Positions 6,042 to 12,435 of a stretch of 12,435 nucleotides of DNA are shown here, piece after piece. This stretch comes from Pseudomonadota bacterium (lineage in GTDB: Bacteria; Pseudomonadota; Gammaproteobacteria; Xanthomonadales; Xanthomonadaceae), in the NCBI GenBank assembly GCA_023457475.1, contig JAEWLO010000508.1, positions 1-12,435 of the forward strand, in the 5' to 3' direction. Positions within the stretch are counted from its first letter, which is position 1, and each line of letters starts with the position of its first letter. The notes below the pieces were generated by a model. That model was not told the origin of the DNA, ran no database searches, and saw only the letters and a program-made list of their open reading frames with translations. A program made the translations under genes and the position numbers.

Positions 6042-7415
6042 TCAGCGGGCGGCAAGGATGTCGCGAAGGGCGGTGGCGAAACGCGCGGCCACGGCCTCAC
6101 GCTGCAGGTGACGGCCTTCGCGTACCAGCGCGCGTCCCCCGCGCCACACCGACCGTACCGCGCCATTACGTGCGGCAAACACCCAGCTGTCAAGCCAGGC
6201 ATCGCCTTCGCGGGCGATCATGGCCGGGTGCGCACGATCCAGCTCCACCACATCGGCCGGCGCGCCGGCCTGCAGGCCATGGCCCACGCCCAGGGCCTGC
6301 GCCGCTCCCTGCAGGGAGCGCTCGAACAGCCAACGGCCCGTGCTGATGCCCTCCTCCGGCACCAGCACGTTGCGCCCACGCAGCTGCAGGCGCTGCCCGT
6401 ATTCGAGCAGGCGCAGCTCCTCGGCGGCATCGATCAACACGTTGGAATCGCTGCCGACGCCAAAGCGCCCGCCGCCCTGTGCGAAGGCCTGCATCGGGAA
6501 CAACCCGTCGCCCAGGTTGGCCTCGGTGATCGGGCACAGCCCCACCACCGCCTGGCTGGCGAGGATGCGCTGCACCTCGTCGGCGTCCACATGGGTGGCG
6601 TGCACCAGGCACCAGCGCGCGTCCACCGGCGCGTGTTCGTACAGCCAACGCACCGGGCGCAGCCCGCTCCACGCCACGCAGGCGTCGACTTCGCGGGTCT
6701 GCTCGGCAATGTGGATGTGCACGGGGCCGGTGGTCAGCGGCAGCAGTGCGCTCAGTTCATCGCCCGTGACCGCGCGCAGACTGTGCGGCGCGAGGCCGAG
6801 CACGGCGTCGTCCTGGCCCTGCAGTGCCTGGCGGCAGCCCTCCAGCAGGTCGGCGAAGCCGTCCACATCGTGGATCAAGCGGCGCTGGGCCGGATTCGGC
6901 GGCGCGCCGCCGAAATCGGCGTGCGCGTAGAACACCGGCAGCAGGGTCAAGCCGATTCCACTGCCCTGCGCGGCCGCCGCGATGCGCGCGGCCATTTCGG
7001 CGCGGTCGGCATACGGCGTGCCATCGGCGGCATGGTGCAGGTAATGGAACTCGCCGACGCGGGTGAAGCCCGATTCCAGCATCTCCACATAGGCCTGCTC
7101 GGCGATGGCCTGCACGGCCGCCGGCTGCAGGTGGGCGAGGAAGCGGTACATCAGCTCGCGCCAGCTCCAGAAGCTGTCGCCGCTGCGCCCGCCGATCTCG
7201 GTCAGGCCGGCCATGCCGCGCTGGAAGGCGTGGCTGTGCAGGTTGCCCAGGCCGGGCACGGCAATCGACAGACGCGTATCGCCGGGAGCGGCCGACACGC
7301 CGGCGGTGACCGACTGCAGGCGGGAGCCCTCGCAGACGATACGCACGTCGCGTGCACAGCCGTGCGGCAGCAACGCGTGTTCAGCGTGGAAAACGAGGGG
7401 GGTAGCGGTCGACAT
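6042..7415 (-). CDS. hutF: Formimidoylglutamate deiminase
   Basis: HutF hydrolyses N-formimidoyl-L-glutamate to N-formyl-L-glutamate and ammonia, the step that diverts histidine breakdown into the five-step route. It is a cytoplasmic zinc enzyme of the amidohydrolase superfamily. The ATG at 7415 gives 457 residues, the usual length; GGGA 8 nt ahead supports it over an in-frame GTG at 7439. Visible motifs are PGLGNLHSHAFQRGMAG with the metal pair H60/H62, VHIHIAEQ with H235 and E238, LVHATHVD with H272, and GVGSDSN with D323. These correspond to the metal and catalytic residues known from Pseudomonas HutF. It is divergent from hutI and followed by hutC. Together with hutG it shows that this organism uses the deiminase/deformylase branch rather than a one-step formiminoglutamase. 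Confidence 0.96.
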   Translation of the reverse strand: MSTATPLVFHAEHALLPHGCARDVRIVCEGSRLQSVTAGVSAAPGDTRLSIAVPGLGNLHSHAFQRGMAGLTEIGGRSGDSFWSWRELMYRFLAHLQPAAVQAIAEQAYVEMLESGFTRVGEFHYLHHAADGTPYADRAEMAARIAAAAQGSGIGLTLLPVFYAHADFGGAPPNPAQRRLIHDVDGFADLLEGCRQALQGQDDAVLGLAPHSLRAVTGDELSALLPLTTGPVHIHIAEQTREVDACVAWSGLRPVRWLYEHAPVDARWCLVHATHVDADEVQRILASQAVVGLCPITEANLGDGLFPMQAFAQGGGRFGVGSDSNVLIDAAEELRLLEYGQRLQLRGRNVLVPEEGISTGRWLFERSLQGAAQALGVGHGLQAGAPADVVELDRAHPAMIAREGDAWLDSWVFAARNGAVRSVWRGGRALVREGRHLQREAVAARFATALRDILAAR

Positions 7416-7418
7416 CAC

Positions 7419-7446
7419 TGGACATCCCGGAAGCGTCACCTATATT
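7419..7446 (+). promoter_or_regulatory. Candidate sigma-70 promoter for hutI-H-G-U
   Basis: TGGACA (7419-7424, one mismatch to TTGACA) and TATATT (7441-7446) are 16 bp apart and would start transcription near 7453, about 26 nt before the hutI ATG. On the opposite strand TACAAT (complement of 7444-7449) is a good -10 for hutF, but I found no good -35 for it. The two -10 boxes overlap each other, so both operons would be controlled at one spot. Confidence 0.55.
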
Positions 7447-7455
7447 GTATAGACA
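7440..7455. promoter_or_regulatory. Candidate HutC operator in the hutF/hutI divergent region
   Basis: Two overlapping dyads cover the predicted -10 region. CTATA-TTG-TATAG (7440-7452) is a perfect 5-bp inverted repeat. TGTATAGACA (7446-7455) differs by one base from TGTATATACA, the core of the HutC site as I recall it from Pseudomonas. This is the most AT-rich spot in the hut cluster. A repressor bound here would block both hutF and hutI promoters. HutC encoded at 5277-6005 is the obvious ligand, by inference. Confidence 0.55.
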
Positions 7456-7478
7456 TATGAGTCGCCGTGGTGACGGAC

Positions 7479-8678
7479 ATGCAGTGTGACACCCTCTGGA
7501 CCAACGCCCATCTGATCACCCTGGACGGCCCCGGACTGGGTGTGATCGAACGCGGCGTGCTGGCCGCGCACGAAGGGCGCATCGTTCACGTAGGCCCGGC
7601 CGGCAGCGAGGTCCACCTGCAGCCCACCCAGCGGATCGACGCCGAAGGCCGCTGGATCAGCCCCGGGTTGATCGACTGCCACACCCATCTGGTCTACGCC
7701 GGCAACCGCGCCGGTGAGTTCGAACAGCGCCTGCAGGGCGTGAGCTATGCCGACATCGCGCGCGCCGGCGGCGGCATCGTTTCCACGGTGCGCGCCACCC
7801 GTGCCGCCAGCGACGCCGAACTGCTGGCGCAGAGCCTGCCGCGACTGGATGCGATGCTGGCCGAAGGGCTGACCACGGTCGAGATCAAATCCGGCTATGG
7901 CCTCACCCTGGAAGACGAAACCAAGCAGCTGCGCGTGGCGCGAAAGCTGGGCAACCTGCGTGCCGTGGAGGTGGTGCCCACCTTCCTCGGAGCCCATGCG
8001 GTGCCGCCGGGTCGCGACGCGCAGGACTACATCGACGAGGTCTGCACGGTGATGATTCCGGCCGTGGCCGCACAGCAGCTGGCCGAAGCGGTGGATGTGT
8101 TCTGCGAGACGATTGGTTTCAGCCCGGCGCAGACCGAGCAGGTATTCGTAGCCGCGCGGGACCACGGGCTCGCAGTGAAGATCCACGCCGAGCAGCTGAG
8201 CAACCAGCACGGTGCCGCCCTGGCCGCACGCCATGGCGCGCTGTCCGCCGACCACATCGAACACCTGGACGCCGACGGCATCGCCGCCATGCGCGCGGCC
8301 GGCACCGTCGCCGTGCTGCTGCCCGGTGCGTTCTATTTCACCCGCGATACCACCCTGCCCCCGCTGGACGCCCTGCGCGCCGCGGGCGTGCCGCTGGCCC
8401 TGGCCACCGACAGCAACCCGGGCACGTCACCGCTGACCAGCCCGCTGCTGGCGATGAACATGGCCGCCACGCTGTTCCGGATGACCGTGGACGAGTGCAT
8501 CGCCGGCTTCACCCGTGAAGCAGCGCGCGCCCTCGGCCGCGCCGACCGGATCGGCCGGCTGGCGGTAGGGCTGGACTGCAACCTTGCCGTGTGGGACATC
8601 GAGGCCCCTGCCGACCTCGTGTACCGCATGGGCTTCAATCCGCTGCACGCGCGCGTGATGCGCGGGCAGCCTGCCTGA
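7479..8678 (+). CDS. hutI: Imidazolonepropionase
   Basis: HutI opens the imidazolone ring of 4-imidazolone-5-propanoate to give N-formimidoyl-L-glutamate, the third step of histidine breakdown. It is a cytoplasmic amidohydrolase-superfamily metalloenzyme. I choose the ATG at 7479, giving 399 residues, since GGTGA lies 5 nt ahead; an in-frame GTG at 7467 would add only four. Motifs: GLIDCHTHLVYAGNR with metal ligands H68 and H70 and the substrate segment following, TVEIKSGYGL (133-142), VKIHAEQL with H236 and E238, SADHIEHLD (256-264) and LATDSNPGTSP with D311. All expected metal ligands are present. It is the first gene of the rightward operon, with hutH 23 nt downstream. Confidence 0.96.
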   Translation: MQCDTLWTNAHLITLDGPGLGVIERGVLAAHEGRIVHVGPAGSEVHLQPTQRIDAEGRWISPGLIDCHTHLVYAGNRAGEFEQRLQGVSYADIARAGGGIVSTVRATRAASDAELLAQSLPRLDAMLAEGLTTVEIKSGYGLTLEDETKQLRVARKLGNLRAVEVVPTFLGAHAVPPGRDAQDYIDEVCTVMIPAVAAQQLAEAVDVFCETIGFSPAQTEQVFVAARDHGLAVKIHAEQLSNQHGAALAARHGALSADHIEHLDADGIAAMRAAGTVAVLLPGAFYFTRDTTLPPLDALRAAGVPLALATDSNPGTSPLTSPLLAMNMAATLFRMTVDECIAGFTREAARALGRADRIGRLAVGLDCNLAVWDIEAPADLVYRMGFNPLHARVMRGQPA

Positions 8679-8701
8679 TCATTGCTGTGTCTGGAGATTC
8701 C

Positions 8702-10243
8702 ATGAGCAAGACCCTGATGCTGCGCCCGGGCGCAGTGACGCTGGACCAATGGCGCGCCGTGTATGCCGGTGCCCGCGTGCAGCTGGACCCGGCCAGCGCC
8801 GCCGCTGTCGCGCGCAGTGCGCAGACCGTGGCCGACATCGTCGCCAAGGGTGCGCCGGTGTATGGCATCAACACCGGCTTCGGCAAGCTGGCCAGTGTAC
8901 GCATCGAACGCGAGGACCTGGAAACCCTTCAGCGCAACATCGTGCTCTCGCATGCGGCCGGTGTGGGCGAGCCGATGCCGGCTCCCGTGGTGCGGTTGAT
9001 GATGGCGTTGAAGCTGACCAGCCTCGCCCAGGGCGCATCGGGCATCCGCCCGGAAACGCTGGCGCTGCTGGAAGCCTTCCTGCAGCAGGACATCGTGCCG
9101 GTGATTCCGTGCCAGGGCTCGGTGGGTGCCTCGGGCGACCTGGCACCGCTCTCGCACCTGGCCAGCGTGATGATCGGTACGGGCGAGGCGTTCGTGGGCA
9201 ACGAGCGGCTACCGGCGGCCGACGCGCTGGCGCGCGTGGGTCTGTCGCCGCTGGTGCTGGGCGCGAAGGAAGGCCTGGCCCTGCTCAACGGCACCCAGTA
9301 CTCCACCGCCTATGCACTGGCCGGCCTGTTCGAGATCGACACCGTGTTCCAGGCCGCGCTGGTGGCCGGCGCGCTGTCGGTGGAAGCAGCCAAGGGTTCG
9401 GACACGCCGTTCGACCCGCGCATCCACCAGATCCGCGGTCAGCGTGGGCAGATCGCCACTGCCGCGACCCTGCGCGCGTTGATGCAGGGTTCGGCGATCC
9501 GCGAATCGCACCGCGACAACGATGTGCGCGTGCAGGACCCGTACTGCCTGCGCTGCCAGCCGCAGGTGATGGGCGCAGCCTTCGATGTGATGCGGCAGGC
9601 GGCAACGACGCTGGCGATCGAGGCCAATGGCGTCTCCGACAATCCGCTGGTGTTCACCGATACCAATGAAGCCCTGTCCGGCGGCAACTTCCACGCCGAG
9701 CCGGTGGCCTTCGCGGCCGACATGCTGGCCATGGCGGTGTGCGAGATCGGCTCGATCAGCGAGCGCCGCACCGCGATGCTGGTGGACCCGGCGTTGTCGG
9801 GTCTGCCGGCCTTCCTCACCCCGAAGCCGGGTCTCAACTCCGGCTTCATGATTCCGCAGGTGACCGCTGCAGCGTTGGTCTCGGAAAACAAGCAGCGCGC
9901 GTATCCGGCCAGCGTGGATTCCATTCCCACCTCGGCCAACCAGGAAGACCACGTATCGATGGCCGCGCACGGCGCACGCCGTCTGCTTGCGATGGCCGAA
10001 AATGCCGCGAACGTGGTCGGCATCGAGCTGCTGGCGGCCGCACAGGGCTGCGATTTCCACGCGCCGCTGCGTTCCAGTGATGCACTGGAAACCGTGCGTG
10101 CACGCCTGCGCGCGCAGGTGCCTACGTTGCAGGACGACCGCTATTTCCACCCGGACATGGTCGCCGCCACTGACCTTGTTCGCAGCGGCGCACTGGCCGA
10201 AGGGCTGGCCGGCGTGCTGCCGGTCTTGGAGCCGCTGTCATGA
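8702..10243 (+). CDS. hutH: Histidine ammonia-lyase (histidase)
   Basis: HutH removes ammonia from L-histidine to give urocanate, the first step of the pathway. The ATG at 8702 follows GGAG by 5 nt and gives 513 residues, near the ~510 of Pseudomonas; longer in-frame reading back to 8591 overlaps hutI and is rejected. The MIO electrophile forms autocatalytically from Ala143-Ser144-Gly145 in GSVGASGDLAPLSHLA, and this triad is intact. YGINTGFGKL (54-63) brings the catalytic Tyr54. Further conserved parts are the QDPYCLRCQPQVMGA and SDNPLVF segments and the C-terminal SANQEDHVSMA. Its stop overlaps the hutG start (ATGA), implying translational coupling. No defects are visible. Confidence 0.97.
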   Translation: MSKTLMLRPGAVTLDQWRAVYAGARVQLDPASAAAVARSAQTVADIVAKGAPVYGINTGFGKLASVRIEREDLETLQRNIVLSHAAGVGEPMPAPVVRLMMALKLTSLAQGASGIRPETLALLEAFLQQDIVPVIPCQGSVGASGDLAPLSHLASVMIGTGEAFVGNERLPAADALARVGLSPLVLGAKEGLALLNGTQYSTAYALAGLFEIDTVFQAALVAGALSVEAAKGSDTPFDPRIHQIRGQRGQIATAATLRALMQGSAIRESHRDNDVRVQDPYCLRCQPQVMGAAFDVMRQAATTLAIEANGVSDNPLVFTDTNEALSGGNFHAEPVAFAADMLAMAVCEIGSISERRTAMLVDPALSGLPAFLTPKPGLNSGFMIPQVTAAALVSENKQRAYPASVDSIPTSANQEDHVSMAAHGARRLLAMAENAANVVGIELLAAAQGCDFHAPLRSSDALETVRARLRAQVPTLQDDRYFHPDMVAATDLVRSGALAEGLAGVLPVLEPLS

Positions 10244-11088
10244 ACGCGGCGCTGGACTGGCTGCAGGTCCACCGGGGCGAAGCGCCGGTGATCGTCAGCT
10301 TCCCGCACACCGGCACCGACCTGCCCGACGCGCTCGCCGAGCGCTTCGTTTCGCCGTGGCTGGCCCGCCGCGATGCGGACTGGTGGGTGCACGAGCTGTA
10401 CGACTTCGCCCGCGACATGGGCGCGACCACGGTGCGCTCGGCGATGTCGCGCTCGGTGATCGACCTCAACCGCGATCCCAGCGGGGCCTCGCTGTATCCC
10501 GGCCAGAACACCACCGGTCTGTGCCCGCTCACCACCTTCGACAACCAGCCGCTGTATCGCGAGGGCCAGGAGCCGGACACCCACGAGATCGAGCAGCGCC
10601 GCGCGCAGTGGTTCGATCCGTATCACGCCGCGCTGGCCGCCGAGATCGCGCGCCTGCGCGAACGCCACGGTACCGTGGTGGTGTACGACGCGCATTCGAT
10701 CCGCTCGCACATTCCGCACCTGTTCGAGGGCGAGCTGCCGCAGTTCAACCTGGGCACCGCCGGGCCGTCCGGTGCGGTGGACACCAGCTGCGACAACGCC
10801 CTGGCCGACGTGGTGGAGAACCTCTGCAAGTTCAGCGGCCTGGGCCACGTACGCAACGGCCGCTTCAAGGGCGGCTGGATCACCCGCCACTACAGCGACA
10901 TCCCCGGTGGCGTGCACAGCCTGCAGATGGAACTGGCCTGCCGCGGCTACATGCACGAGCCCGACGATGTGGACGTGCACAGCTGGCCCACCCCGCTCGA
11001 TTCCCATCACGCCGCACCGCTGCGCCACACGCTGCAGCAGGTGCTGGGTGCCTGTCTTGAATTCGCTACGTCCCGGAGTGCTGCATGA
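10240..11088 (+). CDS. hutG: N-formylglutamate deformylase (N-formylglutamate amidohydrolase)
   Basis: HutG releases formate from N-formyl-L-glutamate to give L-glutamate, the last step of the five-step route. The 282-residue product has the FGase family layout: VIVSFPHTGTDLP near the start (18-30), WWVHELYDFARDMGAT (48-63), VIDLNRDPSG (73-82), VVVYDAHSIRSHIP (146-159) with a probable metal-binding D150/H152, and GGWITRHYSDIPGGVHSLQMEL (211-232). It is not related to the arginase-like formiminoglutamase that is also called HutG in enterics and bacilli; with hutF present this fits. The ATG overlaps the hutH stop by 4 nt, and the TGA overlaps the hutU ATG the same way, so hutH, hutG and hutU are likely translationally coupled. 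The frame is intact. Confidence 0.95.
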   Translation: MNAALDWLQVHRGEAPVIVSFPHTGTDLPDALAERFVSPWLARRDADWWVHELYDFARDMGATTVRSAMSRSVIDLNRDPSGASLYPGQNTTGLCPLTTFDNQPLYREGQEPDTHEIEQRRAQWFDPYHAALAAEIARLRERHGTVVVYDAHSIRSHIPHLFEGELPQFNLGTAGPSGAVDTSCDNALADVVENLCKFSGLGHVRNGRFKGGWITRHYSDIPGGVHSLQMELACRGYMHEPDDVDVHSWPTPLDSHHAAPLRHTLQQVLGACLEFATSRSAA

Positions 11089-12435
11089 GCCGTCACGATT
11101 CCACCCGCACCATCGTTGCCCCGACCGGCACCACGCTGACTGCCAAGAGCTGGTTGACCGAAGCGCCGCTGCGCATGCTGATGAACAACCTGCATCCGGA
11201 CGTGGCCGAACGCCCGCAGGAACTGGTGGTGTACGGCGGCATCGGCCGCGCCGCGCGCGACTGGGCGAGCTACGACGCCATCATCGACACGCTGAAGCGG
11301 CTGGAAGACGACCAGACCCTGCTGGTGCAGTCCGGCAAGCCGGTCGGCGTGTTCCGCACCCATGCCGATGCACCGCGCGTGCTGATCGCCAATTCCAACC
11401 TGGTGCCGCGCTGGGCCAACTGGGACCACTTCAACGAGCTGGATAGGAAGGCCTGGCCATGTACGGCCAGATGACCGCCGGCAGCTGGATCTACATCGGC
11501 GCGCAGGGCATCGTGCAGGGCACCTACGAAACCTTCGTGGAAATGGGCCGCCAGCACTACAACGGCAACCTGGCCGGCAAGTGGCTGTTCACCGGCGGAC
11601 TGGGCGGCATGGGCGGCGCGCAGCCGCTGGCCGCGGTGATGGCCGGGGCCTCGTGCCTTGCCGTGGAATGCCGCAGGAGCAGCATCGAGATGCGCCTGCG
11701 CACCGGCTACCTGGACACCTGGACCGACAACCTGGACGAAGCGCTGCGCCTGATCGAGGAATCGTGCACGGCGAAGAAGCCGCTGTCGGTGGGCCTGCTG
11801 GGCAACGTGGCGGACGTGCTGGACGAACTGCTGGTGCGCGGGGTCCGGCCGGACCGGCTGACCGACCAGACCTCCGCGCACGACCCGGTCAACGGCTACC
11901 TGCCGCAGGACTGGACCGTGGAGGAATGGGACGAAAAGCGCGTGTCCGCGCCCAAGGACGTGGAAAAGGCCGCGCGCGCCTCAATGGCCAACCACATCCG
12001 CGCCATGCTCGCCTTCCACGCGCTGGGTGTACCGACCGTGGATTACGGCAACAACCTGCGCCAGATGGCGCTGGAAGAAGGCGTGGACGACGCCTTCGAT
12101 TTCCCGGGCTTCGTGCCGGCCTACATCCGCCCGCTGTTCTGCCGCGGTATCGGCCCGTTCCGCTGGGCCGCCCTCAGCGGCGACCCGGAGGACATCGCCA
12201 AGACCGATGCGAAGGTGAAGGAGCTGATTCCGGATAACCCACACCTGCACCGCTGGCTGGACATGGCCGCCGAGAAGATCAAGTTCCAGGGTCTGCCGGC
12301 GCGCATCTGCTGGGTGGGCCTGGGCGACCGCGACCGGCTGGGGCTGGCGTTCAACGAGATGGTGGCCAACGGTGAGCTGAAGGCCCCGGTGGTGATCGGG
12401 CGCGATCATCTGGACAGCGGCAGCGTGGCCTCGCC
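11085..12435 (+). pseudogene. hutU: Urocanate hydratase with a one-base frameshift, 3' end outside window
   Basis: HutU hydrates urocanate to imidazolonepropionate using a tightly bound NAD+. From the ATG at 11085 the first frame reads good urocanase (ELVVYGGIGRAARDW 46-60, NLVPRWANWDHFNELDRK to residue 122) and then ends wrongly at a TGA at 11472-11474. The expected continuation, LAMYGQMTAGSWIYIG, is in the next frame, which is open from 11447 to the window edge. Restoring one G at 11450-11451 (GG to GGG) rejoins them, giving G123-L124-A125-M126. The second part carries the NAD-binding GGLGGMGGAQP and LPARICWVGLG with Cys409, matching the essential active-site cysteine near 410 of Pseudomonas urocanase. 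It reaches about residue 450 of the usual ~555-560. Either a true inactivating mutation or a sequencing error in a G run; the sequence alone cannot decide. One further motif (CRRSSI, 196-201) is unusual. Confidence 0.9.

Noticed and set aside
5373..7460. 695-codon open frame on the plus strand across hutC and hutF
   Set aside because: Antisense to two well-conserved hut genes; composition rich in H, R, Q and A as expected of a shadow frame, with no RBS or family likeness.
8591..8701. Longer N-terminus for HutH
   Set aside because: It overlaps the hutI 3' end, and the ATG at 8702 has a good SD and gives the family length.
9209..10150. 313-codon minus-strand frame within hutH
   Set aside because: Shadow of a fully conserved histidase.
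11445..11474. Programmed -1 frameshift in hutU
   Set aside because: No X-XXY-YYZ slippery heptamer in the right frame, no clear downstream stem seen, and urocanase is not known to use recoding. A simple base loss explains it better.
1..12435. CRISPR array, tRNA or rRNA gene, integrase or complete insertion sequence
   Set aside because: No regularly spaced repeats, tRNA-like cloverleaf, rRNA sequence or transposase reading was seen on either strand.

Overview
The window is high-GC (roughly two thirds G+C) gammaproteobacterial DNA, most likely from the Xanthomonadaceae and plausibly from Stenotrophomonas. The reasons are the serC-pheA pair, the paired small PHA-granule protein and phasin genes, the hut gene set, and a GTAG-headed GCCGGCC/GGCCGGC palindrome at 2179-2201 that looks like the SMAG repeat family of Stenotrophomonas. 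The genus is an inference; no rRNA or other marker is present.

Layout. 1-2043 (minus strand): serC followed by pheA, running out of the window at position 1. These are steps of serine/pyridoxal phosphate and phenylalanine biosynthesis. 2044-2212: serC leader and spacer, with a small hairpin, a 22-bp tandem duplication and the SMAG-like palindrome. 2213-3013 (minus): a tail-anchored protein with FHA-like domains. 3135-3978 (plus): two PHA-granule genes (a PHA_gran_rgn-type small protein and a phasin), closed by a terminator-like hairpin near 4024-4086. 4194-5276 (plus): a two-pass membrane protein with a cytoplasmic Mrr-like nuclease domain and a Pro/Ala-rich periplasmic arm; its stop codon abuts that of hutC.

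5277-12435: histidine utilisation (hut) cluster. hutF-hutC run leftwards and hutI-hutH-hutG-hutU run rightwards from a 63-bp divergent control region (7416-7478) that carries a good promoter overlapped by HutC-operator-like dyads. The set encodes the five-step route: histidine to urocanate (HutH), to imidazolonepropionate (HutU), to formiminoglutamate (HutI), to formylglutamate (HutF), to glutamate plus formate (HutG), under the urocanate-responsive repressor HutC.

The main anomaly is hutU. The sequence as given has lost one base near 11450-11451, so the urocanase frame ends at 11474 and the rest of the enzyme continues in another frame from about 11447 to the window edge. If real, the pathway stops at urocanate, which is also the HutC inducer; if a sequencing slip in a G run, the operon is intact. 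I found no convincing new multi-gene system. The least conventional genes are the membrane-tethered Mrr-like protein and the FHA-like tail-anchored protein.
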